Translations under genes and position numbers: made by a program
NCBI RefSeq assembly: GCF_900115925.1
Contig: NZ_FOYF01000005.1
Span: 248,001 to 312,000, forward strand
Direction: 5' to 3'
Length of the DNA: 64,000 nt
Source: Bacillus sp. cl95
GTDB lineage: Bacteria; Bacillota; Bacilli; Bacillales; Cytobacillaceae
Part shown: positions 1 to 9,430 of the stretch, piece by piece
How positions within the stretch are numbered: position 1 is the stretch's first letter
Layout of the letters: each line of letters begins with the position of its first letter
Notes under the pieces: model-generated
Databases searched by the model: none
Told to the model about the DNA's origin: nothing
Seen by the model: only the letters and a program-made list of their open reading frames with translations

Positions 1-2347
1 ATATCTTCAGTTAACTTGTTGCCGTCTGTGCCAACTAATGCCTCTTTACTTATTTTTAGTGTATAAGTCGTTTTTTCATTAAGAAGGTCTGGAGATACAT
101 ACAAAACATCGTCATCAACCTCATTATAAGTCTCTATATAGCCATTAGGACCTATAATGCTTATTTTCGTATCATCAGCGATACGAATCGATTGATCAAA
201 ATTAAATGCGAACACGCGACTTAAAGGCACATTCTTTACTCCGTCAAAAAATTCGTCATATTCATACGTCTCGTCATCGTAATAAGTAACTGATACACTT
301 TCAAGCAGTTCAATCGGAGAAACGGGTTCTTCAGGCTTGCTTAGGTCTTCCCTAATATACCGTTCGTCCATGTTAATCTTAACTAAATGAATCGCTCCAG
401 CATTGTCTTCATATATGGCAAAAATTCCGTTTTGAGAATAAAGGTTTTGAACTTTAAGGTTTCTTCCAACTGAATACAAATACTCATTTGTATTGTATTT
501 ATAAACATCAATTCCTCCATTGATGTTTGCAGCAAAAGTTAATTGCTCTTGTAAACTAAAATCATAATCTTTGTATTTCGCTCCTAGAATGAATGCAAAA
601 CCCATATCCCCAGACTCGGACTGCGTTAAATTGCACACAACCCCACTACGATTATAAAGTTTCAATCCATCCGGAGAAATCTTCGCATATGCCTGAAAAG
701 AATCCTTCCCCTGATAAGGAGATTCGTATTGATTTTGAATGACACCATGATCCACCTCAATCGCTTTAACACTCGATGGATAATATTCCGTACTTGTCAC
801 ATAAACTTTTGAGAGTTCAGGGCTGTAATAAAGATTGGATGACTTATAAATGTCAGATGCAGTTGGATTAGGTATTTCTCCTCTATTTGATAGGTTATAA
901 ACCTTCACTTTTTCCCAATGGTTTGAACCTGACGAAATGTAAGCAAAGCCATTTTCATCAATCACAAAATCGTAAGGATCTGTATCTACATCAATCAATT
1001 TCGTTGCTGTGAAAGTCTCAGCATCTACCTCTACAATGGCGCCTGCCAACTGCTGGTCAGTGTAATCTCGATGAACCATTTTATGTTGAGTCACATAAAG
1101 CTTATTTTCAAATAGCTCGATTCTCTCTGCTGGGTACGGCAACGCAAGAGCCTTGATTTCCCCTGTAACAAAATTGGCTGCATAAATTGTTTTGCTTCCT
1201 AATCTAGTCATATAGACAATAGGTTTACTAGAATCCATCACTGTATCATAAGGTTTGAAACCAAGGTTATCGATTGTACCTGCAGGATCTGGTACACCTG
1301 GTGTATCCGGCAGACCTGAGGTTGGCTGAGTATCAGCACTCATCGTTTCTAAAAAGTAATGACCGTTACTGTCTTTATGAATCATCACCAATTTTCCATC
1401 TTGGTAATGAAATTTTTGAACATTTAAATCTTTTCTTAACGGGTACAAATACTTATTTGTTCCATATTGATAAACGTCAATTCCACTCGTGCTACTTGCA
1501 CCAAATGTCAGTTGATGTTCTACACTAAACTCGAAATCATTGTACTTTTTCCCAAATGTAAATCCATATTGCATATCACCAGATTGATATTGCGCAAGCT
1601 CAAATACATCGCCGCTCGCATTGTAGTAATGCATTCCATCTGGAGTCACTTTCCCGGAAACACCAAGATCATATTCACCATGAAAAGGGGAATCATAATG
1701 ATTTTGAATGACACCATTTACAACTTCAAATGCTTCAATATCCCTTGGCATAATAGTCGTATCAATGGCATAAATTTTTGCCGTTTCCGCATTGAAAAAA
1801 ATGTTCGATTTTTCATACAATGAAGTTTTGGTTGAGTTTTGAATAATCTCAGTTTTATCTTTCATTGTGTAAACCTTTAAATCCCCATGCTGTCCCGACC
1901 AGGTGATATATAAATATAGCCATTCTGATCAACAGCAATATCAAAAGGGTCGGCTGCAATATCCATCGTATCGCTTAACGTAAATGTCTCCGTATCTACC
2001 TCGGCAATGCCTCCACTATAAGGTCCAACATTGTATGTATCATGACTCATTTTATGTTGAGTTACATACAGTTTCCCCTTTTGTAAATCCAGTCTCTCTG
2101 CAGGGTCTGGAAGTGTTAAGGTTTTCATTTCACCTGTGGAAAAATTGACTGCGTATAGCGTCTTGCTTCCTAACTTTGTCATGTAAACCACCGGTTTATT
2201 CTGGTCAAGAACCGAATCATGCGGTGTAAAACCTAAGCTTATTGGTCCGATAGCAGATTCCGCACGAACAGTTTGGCCTTGTAATGACGGTATCACCACA
2301 GACATCAATAGTACAAAAATCAAAAGAGACTTTAAAACAGCTTTCAA
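1..2347 (-). pseudogene. Secreted two-unit beta-propeller protein, frameshifted and cut by the window edge
   Basis: A TTG start at 2347 follows AAAGGTGGG. It opens a signal peptide (MKAVLKSLLIFVLLMSVVIP) and then a propeller-like unit with repeated motifs such as VVYMTKLGSKT and FDIAVDQNGYIYIS. The frame stops at 1877 after about 156 codons. In the -1 frame, translation continues without a stop to the left edge, starting GDLKVYTMKDKTE. A second homologous unit lies about 970 bp on (IVYMTRLGSKT, YDFVIDENGFAYIS). After it comes a stretch resembling an SbsA-type Ig-like domain. Aligning the two units shows that one base missing from the C4 run at 1883-1886 explains the break. This may be a true frameshift or a base-calling error. 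The function is unknown; an exported surface protein is likely. Confidence 0.75.
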
Positions 2348-2594
2348 TTACAACCCACCTTTACAAATTGTTAGTTATTGGATATCTTCTTATATAAATT
2401 TACTATACTACATTTAAATTAAAATATGAGAATAGTTCTATTTTTTTACATAATCATACATAATACATGATCCAAACTCACCCATTGAAAGATTGAATTC
2501 CCCATAATGAGATTTTTATAAAAGTTCAATTTAGGTTTATCTTCGTTCTTCTCTGGTAACCCGTTTATAACCTATACTACTTTGGACAAAATAA

Positions 2595-3110
2595 ATGAAG
2601 GGCTTGCATTTCCTAGTTCTTTTTATTAAGGGGATATTCTTTAATGGTGTTGTTCTTTTATATCATTATGAACTTGATTGCCATATTTTTTTTACAAAAA
2701 TCAAGAAAAGGCTTCATAGCCTTGAAATCATCGTCTACTGGATGATTAGTTCCTATCTTTTTCAAAACTTTTCTGCTATTTGCTATATGAATTTTAAAGT
2801 TCTTACCATTCCAAATAACATCCAGCTAGAATTGGCTCATTTTGTAAACCGCATCATCCTTATCCCCCTTTTGATGGTCCTTTTTCTTCATTTTTTTCAT
2901 TGTGTAAAAACGTCATTCAGAAAGATGGTAGTCTACTTAGGCTTCATCTTCCTTTTAGTCGGTTTGGAATGGTTATCAGATATTCTAGGCGTACTTAATC
3001 ATGTAAATTGGAAAACTTGGTGGTCATTCATTTTTTGGATTGTCGCTTTGGGTATACTAATTTGCTTTAAGAAATTCTTTCGCAGTTTGCTCTTTAAAGG
3101 GGGAAGGTAG
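2595..3110 (+). CDS. Small integral membrane protein, first of a pair
   Basis: The product has 171 residues and is very rich in Phe, Leu and Trp, with about four hydrophobic segments (roughly residues 6-22, 45-63, 85-105 and 112-160). The C-terminal half (WLSDILGV then WKTWWSFIFW) resembles small uncharacterised Bacillus membrane proteins that occur beside CBO0543-family proteins. The start codon has no convincing Shine-Dalgarno sequence, so the exact N-terminus is uncertain. The stop codon overlaps the next gene, so the two are probably co-transcribed and translationally coupled. I recognise no catalytic motif. Confidence 0.7.
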   Translation: MKGLHFLVLFIKGIFFNGVVLLYHYELDCHIFFTKIKKRLHSLEIIVYWMISSYLFQNFSAICYMNFKVLTIPNNIQLELAHFVNRIILIPLLMVLFLHFFHCVKTSFRKMVVYLGFIFLLVGLEWLSDILGVLNHVNWKTWWSFIFWIVALGILICFKKFFRSLLFKGGR

Positions 3111-3628
3111 TGATGAATGTAACGTTTGATTGGAACGAGTGGTTTTTCATTCTGTCATCATCGACAATACTCCTTTTGTTTTTACCGATTCGAAAGTATT
3201 TTCATCCCGTAATTGTCACAATTATTTGGGTAAGTAATATCACTTATGTTTCAACCATTGATTATTTTCTGCTTGCCACTCCCTTCAAACTTTATATTTT
3301 TGGAGATAATTCCACCTATGAACTTTCTGGTGCGTTATTTCATCTGTTTATGTATCCATGCGCTTCTTTGATCTTTTTATATGGGTATGATAAATGGGAA
3401 CTATATGGTAGAAAAGCCTTTTGGTATATTCTATTTTGGACTGGCTTTTCGTTGTTCTTTGAATGGGCCTGTTTGAAGAATGGTGCGTTAACTTATACTG
3501 GCTGGAAGCTTTACTATTCCATCCCTACTTATCCTATAACGGCCGTATTGTTAATCATTCTATTCCGATATATAAAAAAGAAGCTTCTCGACCCCGATCT
3601 TGGGGATTATCCTAATATCTATAAATAA
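3110..3628 (+). CDS. CBO0543-family membrane protein
   Basis: The product has 172 residues and about four to five membrane segments. The C-terminal pattern CLKNGALTYTGWKLYYSIP followed by a last helix and a KKK stretch is typical of the CBO0543 family found in Bacillus and Clostridium. A GTG at 3110 (or ATG at 3113) follows GGGGGAAGG, which lies inside the end of the preceding gene, and the two genes overlap by one base. No function is established for the family; some members lie near sporulation or germination genes, but nothing here shows that. A strong hairpin follows the stop. Confidence 0.75.
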   Translation: MMNVTFDWNEWFFILSSSTILLLFLPIRKYFHPVIVTIIWVSNITYVSTIDYFLLATPFKLYIFGDNSTYELSGALFHLFMYPCASLIFLYGYDKWELYGRKAFWYILFWTGFSLFFEWACLKNGALTYTGWKLYYSIPTYPITAVLLIILFRYIKKKLLDPDLGDYPNIYK

Positions 3629-3631
3629 TAA

Positions 3632-3655
3632 AGAACCATCAGCTCTGATGGTTCT
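3632..3655. terminator. Bidirectional terminator between convergent genes
   Basis: AGAACCATCAG and CTGATGGTTCT form a perfect 11-bp stem with a 2-base gap. A-rich sequence lies on one side and T-rich on the other, so it can serve both the membrane pair and the ABC transporter operon. Confidence 0.85.
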
Positions 3656-3667
3656 CATCTTTTATTA

Positions 3668-4408
3668 TTAGGCATTTCTTAAAGTTCGTTTTAAGAATTC
3701 CCTCGTACGTTCCTGTAGAGGATTATTGAAGATTTGTTCGGGACTTCCTTCTTCTGCAATAACACCTTTTTCCATAAATACTACGCGATCAGATACTTCC
3801 TTTGCGAAATCCATCTCATGCGTTACGATTAGCATAGTAAGACCAGATTCAGCAAGTTCTTTCATAACCTTAAGCACTTCGCCTACCATTTCGGGATCAA
3901 GAGCTGAAGTCGGTTCATCAAACAACATGACATCCGGTTCCATTGAAAGAGCTCTTGCAATGGCAACACGTTGTTTTTGACCACCTGACAATTGCTTTGG
4001 CTTGGCGTTCACGTACTTGTCCATTCCAACAACCTTCAAATATTTCATCGCTACTTTTTCTGCTTCCTCTTTGGATCGCTTTAACACTTTTACTTGTCCA
4101 ACTACACAATTGTTTAAGACATTATGATTATTAAATAGGTTGAATTGTTGGAATACCATACCCAATCTTCTACGGTATATGAAAATATCATGCTTGTCGT
4201 CTAGAATATTTTCTCTCTTGTAGATGATTTGACCGCCACTTGGTTTTTCTAATAGGTTAATACAACGAAGCAGAGTTGATTTTCCAGATCCTGACGAACC
4301 GATGATACTAACGACTTCTCCTTTATTAACGGAGAAATCAATGTCTCTTAATACTTCATGCGTACCAAAGGATTTGTTTAAATGTTGAATATCAATGATT
4401 GTTTCCAA
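3668..4408 (-). CDS. Amino-acid ABC transporter ATP-binding protein (probable lysine importer)
   Basis: This is a polar amino-acid transporter ATPase of the GlnQ/HisP type. It has Walker [10 protein letters not shown] (about residues 37-45), signature [15 protein letters not shown], Walker B VMLFDEP and the switch His in [10 protein letters not shown] chose the TTG at 4408 because AGGAGG lies 7 bases before it; a TTG at 4429 is open but has no ribosome site. It is the last gene of a three-gene operon (binding protein, permease, ATPase) behind a lysine riboswitch, so the cargo is most likely lysine. It would power uptake at the inner face of the membrane. Confidence 0.93.
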   Translation of the reverse strand: METIIDIQHLNKSFGTHEVLRDIDFSVNKGEVVSIIGSSGSGKSTLLRCINLLEKPSGGQIIYKRENILDDKHDIFIYRRRLGMVFQQFNLFNNHNVLNNCVVGQVKVLKRSKEEAEKVAMKYLKVVGMDKYVNAKPKQLSGGQKQRVAIARALSMEPDVMLFDEPTSALDPEMVGEVLKVMKELAESGLTMLIVTHEMDFAKEVSDRVVFMEKGVIAEEGSPEQIFNNPLQERTREFLKRTLRNA

Positions 4409-4431
4409 ACTCTCTCCTCCTTCTTCCAAAA

Positions 4432-5193
4432 TTAAATTCCAATACTATGATTTGTCGTTGTAACAGTTGATTGTTTTTCATGATCAATCATTTTGTAATT
4501 TTCGGGACCATCTAATTTTCGTTCAAAATAACGGATTACCCTTGATACGATAAACGTCATGATAAAATAGATCATACATGCCACAAAAAATGATTCAAAA
4601 TATCTAAAATTGTTTCCAGCAACTGATTTTGTTAAGAAGTATAGTTCTGAGACTGAAATAACATTCAGAACGGATGTGTCTTTAATATTAATGACAAACT
4701 GATTCCCTGTTGCCGGTAAAATATTTCGAATGACTTGTGGTAATACAACGTTCATCATCGTTTGAACATGATTCATCCCGATTGCTTGAGCAGCTTCAAA
4801 TTGACCTCTATCAACCGAAACAATCCCGCCACGAACAATTTCCGCCATATAAGCACCAGTATTTATAGAGACAATAATCAGTGCCGCAACTAAAACGTTC
4901 ATATCTATTCCAAATGCTAAAGCCGATCCATAATAAATAACCATCGCTTGTACAATCATTGGAGTTCCACGGAAAAATTCTATATACACAGAAAGAATGA
5001 AATTAACGATTATAAGAAAAACCTTTTTAGGTCCACGTTCAGGGACAGGAATTGTCCGAATCACTCCTGCCAATAAACCAATGACGGCACCCAATATGGT
5101 ACCAATTAGCGCTATTAAAAGCGTCATACCCGCTCCACGCAGGAACATTGGCCAGTTTTCCGACATGATTTTTACGATCCACTCGAAGCTCAT
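4432..5193 (-). CDS. Amino-acid ABC transporter permease (probable lysine importer)
   Basis: The product has 253 residues with about five membrane helices. It carries the His/Glu/Gln/Arg family permease signature: [13 protein letters not shown], then the EAA loop [24 protein letters not shown] that docks the ATPase. The ATG follows GAGGAGGAGAAAG. It lies between the binding-protein gene and the ATPase gene, with only 23 bases before the ATPase start. Specificity is inferred from the upstream lysine riboswitch, not from the permease itself. Confidence 0.93.
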   Translation of the reverse strand: MSFEWIVKIMSENWPMFLRGAGMTLLIALIGTILGAVIGLLAGVIRTIPVPERGPKKVFLIIVNFILSVYIEFFRGTPMIVQAMVIYYGSALAFGIDMNVLVAALIIVSINTGAYMAEIVRGGIVSVDRGQFEAAQAIGMNHVQTMMNVVLPQVIRNILPATGNQFVINIKDTSVLNVISVSELYFLTKSVAGNNFRYFESFFVACMIYFIMTFIVSRVIRYFERKLDGPENYKMIDHEKQSTVTTTNHSIGI

Positions 5194-5304
5194 CTTTCTC
5201 CTCCTCTTTTTTTATAGCTGTTTTCGCATTGGTTGTTGCTGTTACGAAAAGAGCCTTCATCATAAAACCGACTGTATGGTGATACAGCCGGTTTTATAAC
5301 AAGA

Positions 5305-6141
5305 TTATTTTGCTGCTGGTTGATTTTTGATTGCCGTATCCATCATATTTGTACGTTCTTCATCAGAGATACCAGCTAAAGTTTCATTGATTTTTTTGGT
5401 TAAGTCACTGCCTTTTTTAAGTCCGACAGCCGTATTCGTATCTTCTTCAGATGCTTTGAATCCATCTTTAAATTCGACCATTGCAAAGTTTTCGTTTGCA
5501 GCTGAAGCGCTAATTCCTTCAGGACGTTCTGAAACATAACCATCGATGATTCCTGATTCAAGAGCCACCCTCATAGCCGGAAAGTTATCCATTGCTGTTT
5601 CTTTAGAAACACCCTTGATTTGGTCGATGACAGAATAGTGGAACGTATTTAATTGCCCCGTTACTTTCGCACCTTTGAAATCTTGGATAGAAGTTGCTCC
5701 TTCGTATTTGCTACCTTTTTTAACAACCATAATTAATTGCGATTTATAATAGTTGTCAGAGAAATCAATTGTCTTCTTACGTTCTGCTGTCGGTGACATT
5801 CCCGCAATAATGGCATCGATTTTTCCTGAAGTTAAAGCGGGGACAAGACCATCCCATTCGGTTTTAACAATAACTAATTTCTTACCCAAGCCATCTGCAA
5901 TTTTTTTCGCGATTTCTACATCATAGCCACCTGCATACTCTGAGGTACCCTGAATTTTAACTCCACCATTGGAGTCATCTTTTTGAGTCCAGTTGAATGG
6001 CGCATATCCAGCCTCAAGTCCTACCTTAAATGTATCCTCATCTGCCGAACCAGATTTTGAATTATCGCTTGATCCACACCCTGCTAATAGAATGATTGCC
6101 GAAAGAAAGCAAGCTAGAAATAATGATGTTTTTTGTCTCAT
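5305..6141 (-). CDS. Lipoprotein solute-binding protein, family 3 (probable lysine-binding)
   Basis: The N-terminus is a lipoprotein signal with lipobox LLAGC, so the mature protein is anchored by its Cys to the outer face of the membrane. The rest is a family 3 amino-acid-binding protein: FKVGLEAGYAPFNW, GGYDVEIAKKIADGL and WDGLVPALTSGKIDAIIAGM. I prefer the ATG at 6141 (spaced from GAGGAGG) over the ATG at 6147, which lies too close. It is the first gene of the transporter operon and lies directly downstream of a lysine riboswitch and its terminator. Lysine is the expected ligand; other basic amino acids are possible. Confidence 0.93.
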   Translation of the reverse strand: MRQKTSLFLACFLSAIILLAGCGSSDNSKSGSADEDTFKVGLEAGYAPFNWTQKDDSNGGVKIQGTSEYAGGYDVEIAKKIADGLGKKLVIVKTEWDGLVPALTSGKIDAIIAGMSPTAERKKTIDFSDNYYKSQLIMVVKKGSKYEGATSIQDFKGAKVTGQLNTFHYSVIDQIKGVSKETAMDNFPAMRVALESGIIDGYVSERPEGISASAANENFAMVEFKDGFKASEEDTNTAVGLKKGSDLTKKINETLAGISDEERTNMMDTAIKNQPAAK

Positions 6142-6178
6142 GTTCATCCTCCTCTATTTTTATGGGCATTTTTCCAAC

Positions 6179-6208
6179 AAAAAAACGACCTGAGATAGAC
6201 TCAGGTCG
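6179..6208 (-). terminator. Riboswitch-controlled transcription terminator
   Basis: On the minus strand, CGACCTGAG and CTCAGGTCG form a perfect 9-bp stem with a 5-base loop, followed by a run of T. It lies between the lysine aptamer and the transporter operon. It contains the octamer CTATCTCA, identical to the 3' strand of the aptamer's P1 helix, which suggests a competing antiterminator pairing. Confidence 0.88.
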
Positions 6209-6251
6209 CAATATATGTATAGTTGCCCTAAATTCCTCTCTTTTTCCCAAA

Positions 6252-6428
6252 TGAGATAGCACAACTCAATAAACCGGGGAGTCTATTGAGACAGTCCTGC
6301 AGTTCTTAACTACAGACCCAGCAAGTAATACTGAGAATATTACAAGCTTCGGCAACATTTCCTTCTCTTTAGCATCATAGCTTTCTCGAACTCCACTAAA
6401 GACTGTTAAATATTGCGCCTCTACCTCA
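6252..6428 (-). promoter_or_regulatory. Lysine riboswitch (L-box) aptamer
   Basis: Read on the minus strand, the element has the conserved L-box blocks in order: AGAGGCGCAATA, then AGAAGGAAATGTTGCCGAAG, TACTTGCTGGGTCTG, GGACTGTC and GTGCTATCTCA. The 5' TGAGGTAG and 3' CTATCTCA strands form P1. The length of about 177 nt fits the family. With the terminator downstream it should switch the transporter operon off when lysine is abundant. Confidence 0.92.
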
Positions 6429-6599
6429 CTGTAAAAAGTGAGGTTGTATTCAGTTATATTCACTAGGCTACATGATGCTTGTAAATCTGTCAACCGGATT
6501 TTTAATAATAGTTTTCTAGAAAAATATGAAAGAATACCCAAAAGCCCAACTCTGTGTTAGGCTCTGTCTTATAAAAATAGGCATTGGAATCCTATCAAA

Positions 6600-7199
6600 T
6601 TACCTCGACTTCTCACGATCATAATAAATGCTCTTGATGGAGTCCTGCAGAACTTGCTCCTTGACTGCTTCCTTTACTTTTTCCATGTATTCTGGCAAAA
6701 CGAGATGAAGAAGTGGCTGTTCGACATCATAAAAATGCTTAAGTGCTTTTATGACCTTTTGATCCCATTCCTCATGGTACTTAAGCAAATCATCAGGGTA
6801 AACGATTTTCCGATCTGTTCCTTCTTCGGCCATACATTCAAAAGGAACATCAATATTTAAAGTTCCGTAATCATCCGTTAGTTGTTCTCCTGGATGTATG
6901 TCCCGAATAGCCACTTCAAACTCATATGCCGTTCCCATGCAATTAGCATGAAAACTGTGATTAACATACCTTCCCAAATCCCAACAAAGTATATATTTAC
7001 CATCATGATTGCGATAGGAATATTTATTGACGATTTTTTCTCTGTATTTATCAAGCTTCTTTACTTCACTTGATTCCAAGACTTGATCCAGCTCATCCAA
7101 TGCCCACGTAATGGTTCCTTTTGGAATGAATTTCGTTGCAAAAACACCAAATCCCATCTCACTGTTTATATAACGCAGTTCTGTATGCGGATGAATCAT
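6600..7199 (-). CDS. SET-domain protein (candidate protein lysine methyltransferase)
   Basis: The product has 199 residues. The SET core is visible: GFGVFATKFIPKGTI near residue 16, then RYVNHSFHANC (the NHS motif that helps bind S-adenosylmethionine) and GEQLTDDYG with the catalytic-type Tyr. There is no clear pre- or post-SET zinc cluster, though a Cys (FECMAEE) follows the core. It is monocistronic and ends before the lysine riboswitch. Small SET proteins are scattered in Bacillus, and their targets are mostly unknown. The ATG at 7199 follows AAAGGGGAATACTCAAA. Confidence 0.85.
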   Translation of the reverse strand: MIHPHTELRYINSEMGFGVFATKFIPKGTITWALDELDQVLESSEVKKLDKYREKIVNKYSYRNHDGKYILCWDLGRYVNHSFHANCMGTAYEFEVAIRDIHPGEQLTDDYGTLNIDVPFECMAEEGTDRKIVYPDDLLKYHEEWDQKVIKALKHFYDVEQPLLHLVLPEYMEKVKEAVKEQVLQDSIKSIYYDREKSR

Positions 7200-7362
7200 T
7201 TTGAGTATTCCCCTTTGTAAAGTTGGTTATCTCTAATCTATGCGTTTAGGAGGCGCTTGTTGAAAACTGAAGGAGCTTTAAATACCTATTAAAGCAGGAA
7301 ATTTTTATCTTTTATTGAATTATCTACGTTATAAGAGAGTTAAGAGAAGGAGTCATGTATTG

Positions 7363-8964
7363 ATGTCTTTATTAGAAAATATCCACCGTATTATCCATGA
7401 TTCAATGAAAGTAAATAAAATCCCTGGTGCTGCCTTTGCTGTTATCAAGAACAATGAGGTACTTTTATCAGAAGGGTTTGGTCGCACTACAGGAGAGGAT
7501 TGGGGAACACCAATATGTTCGAATACGCTCTTTCGCATTGCATCCGTAAGTAAGCTTTTTACCGGAACACTTATGATGATGCTTGTTGAAAAAGGTATGA
7601 TCGATTTAGACAAACCTGTTCAATATTATGTTCCGTGGTTCACAACCGCAGATCCTGAATTATCTAAGCTTATTACAGTACGTATGCTCTTGACGCATTC
7701 TTCTGGACTCCCTACTGGTGATGACGTCATCAACCATTACGATGAGGCAGGTCTTTCCCAGTATATGAAAAATGTCGTGCCGACGCTGCCAATTCTTTTT
7801 CATCCAGGTACTGCCTATTCTTATGGAAACCATGGCTTGAATATCGCCGGCTTTGTTGCAGAGCAAGTAACGAATAAGAAATTTGCAGTACTCATGCAAG
7901 AAATGCTCTTTCATCCATTAGAGATGAATCAAACAACCTACAATCCGTTAAAAGCCATGACACATCCTTTGGCATTGCCCCATGATAAAGATGGCAATGG
8001 GACTCTGACTATTTCCCCACAATTTTACGATACGGTTGCAAGCTATCCTTCTTATTTTGCGTTCTCTTCTATTCAGGATCTTAGCCGATTCGCGATGATG
8101 CATTTACAAGAAGGACTTTATGAAAATAGTCAAATCGTTTCTCTATCTTCAATACAAGAAATGAGAAAGCAACAAATCAAATGGTACACGACAACCCATG
8201 CAGGGTGCGGAATCACTTTTTTCCGAGAAACAAAAGGCGGGATTGAACGCTTCTGGCATTATGGTCAGTACAGTAATCAGTATTCCAGTCAGTTCATTCT
8301 TGTCCCTGAAAAAGGGATTGCTGTAATTGCGTTGGCAAATGGAGAAAATATCTTCCAAGCAGGATATGAAATCGTTGATGAATTACTAAAAGATGAAGTT
8401 CATGAAGAAGTCACTCCCGATGTATCGTCTTTAGCTGAACCCGATTGGGCATCCATTGAAGGCACTTATTTGCACAGCTATTACGGTCTTATAGAGGTCT
8501 ATTCCCACACTGGAAAAGTGTTCATGAAACACAACGAGCAATCTTTCGAGTTAAACAGATTTAATAGAGATACTTATATCGCTAAAGATGATAATGAAAA
8601 CACCGCATTCACATTAGGGATTCCGGTCTATTCTCCAGAACAAACTGTCAAGTGTATCGTGATAAACAGCAAAGCTTGTCCTGAGTTTGTACAAAATTAT
8701 CAGGCTGATCCTAAGGACTGGAAAGACTGGGTAGGAACATATAGTGATGGGCGAGATACTTACGAAGTGATGATTCAAGGGGATACTTTGATGATTAATG
8801 ATCCACAAAACCATATGGAGTTAGTCGGAAGCGCCATAGCAAAGAACTGGTTTTTGACGAAGGAGTATGGTCTAGTAAGCTTTATTAGTGTTAAAGGCAT
8901 CGTAAACATCGAATTTGATTTTGCATGGAGATTCCCGAAACAAAATTCAGCTGTATTAGTTTAA
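7363..8964 (+). CDS. Beta-lactamase-family serine hydrolase
   Basis: This is a class C beta-lactamase/PBP-like fold. The SxxK motif SVSK lies in FRIASVSKLFTG and the YxN motif is YGN in YSYGNHG. A C-terminal extension of about 150 residues forms a likely beta-rich domain. There is no signal peptide, so it is probably cytoplasmic. AGAAGGAG lies upstream of both a TTG at 7360 and the ATG at 7363; the longer frame from 7315 has no ribosome site. The substrate is unknown: relatives act as esterases, D-aminopeptidases or beta-lactamases. It stands alone, between the divergent SET gene and a bidirectional terminator. Confidence 0.88.
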   Translation: MSLLENIHRIIHDSMKVNKIPGAAFAVIKNNEVLLSEGFGRTTGEDWGTPICSNTLFRIASVSKLFTGTLMMMLVEKGMIDLDKPVQYYVPWFTTADPELSKLITVRMLLTHSSGLPTGDDVINHYDEAGLSQYMKNVVPTLPILFHPGTAYSYGNHGLNIAGFVAEQVTNKKFAVLMQEMLFHPLEMNQTTYNPLKAMTHPLALPHDKDGNGTLTISPQFYDTVASYPSYFAFSSIQDLSRFAMMHLQEGLYENSQIVSLSSIQEMRKQQIKWYTTTHAGCGITFFRETKGGIERFWHYGQYSNQYSSQFILVPEKGIAVIALANGENIFQAGYEIVDELLKDEVHEEVTPDVSSLAEPDWASIEGTYLHSYYGLIEVYSHTGKVFMKHNEQSFELNRFNRDTYIAKDDNENTAFTLGIPVYSPEQTVKCIVINSKACPEFVQNYQADPKDWKDWVGTYSDGRDTYEVMIQGDTLMINDPQNHMELVGSAIAKNWFLTKEYGLVSFISVKGIVNIEFDFAWRFPKQNSAVLV

Positions 8965-8969
8965 AAAAC

Positions 8970-8994
8970 AGAGCTAGGTCCACGACCTAGCTCT
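8970..8994. terminator. Bidirectional terminator
   Basis: AGAGCTAGGTC and GACCTAGCTCT pair perfectly around a CAC loop. A-rich sequence lies before and T-rich after, between two convergent genes. Confidence 0.88.
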
Positions 8995-9007
8995 TTCATT
9001 TTGACAT

Positions 9008-9343
9008 TTATATCTTTTTAACGAATTCAGACTTTAATTTCATCGCTCCAAAACCGTCAATTTTGCAATCGATATCATGATCGCCCTCTACTAAACGGAT
9101 GCTTTTCACTTTTGTACCAATTTTAATAACGGAAGACGTACCTTTTACTTTAAGGTCCTTGATGACGGATACAGAATCCCCATCCTTTAGCACGTTTCCA
9201 TTTGCGTCTTTCACAACTTTTTCATCTTCATTGCTTTCTGATTCTAAAGACCACTCATGGCCACATTCCGGGCAGACCAACAGGCTACCATCTTCATAAG
9301 TGTATTCGGAATTACATTTTGGGCAATTAGGTAAATTAGACAT
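9008..9343 (-). CDS. PhnA/YjdM-family zinc-ribbon protein
   Basis: From the ATG at 9343 (after GGAGG) the product is about 111 residues. It opens with a zinc ribbon made of two CxxC pairs (CPKC and CPEC) and continues with the PhnA domain ([20 protein letters not shown] and [18 protein letters not shown]). Despite the name, members of this family are not generally tied to phosphonate use, and the role here is unknown. The open frame extends back to 9370, but no ribosome site supports that start. Confidence 0.88.
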   Translation of the reverse strand: MSNLPNCPKCNSEYTYEDGSLLVCPECGHEWSLESESNEDEKVVKDANGNVLKDGDSVSVIKDLKVKGTSSVIKIGTKVKSIRLVEGDHDIDCKIDGFGAMKLKSEFVKKI

Positions 9344-9430
9344 ATATTCATATCCTCCATTCTTGTCCATTTTAATATAATTTCATCGTTTTTTCGAACA
9401 CGATTTCAAACACTCGTTACCAAGAGTTGC

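Noticed and set aside
6266-6541. 91-codon minus-strand frame
   Set aside because: It is the translated lysine riboswitch.
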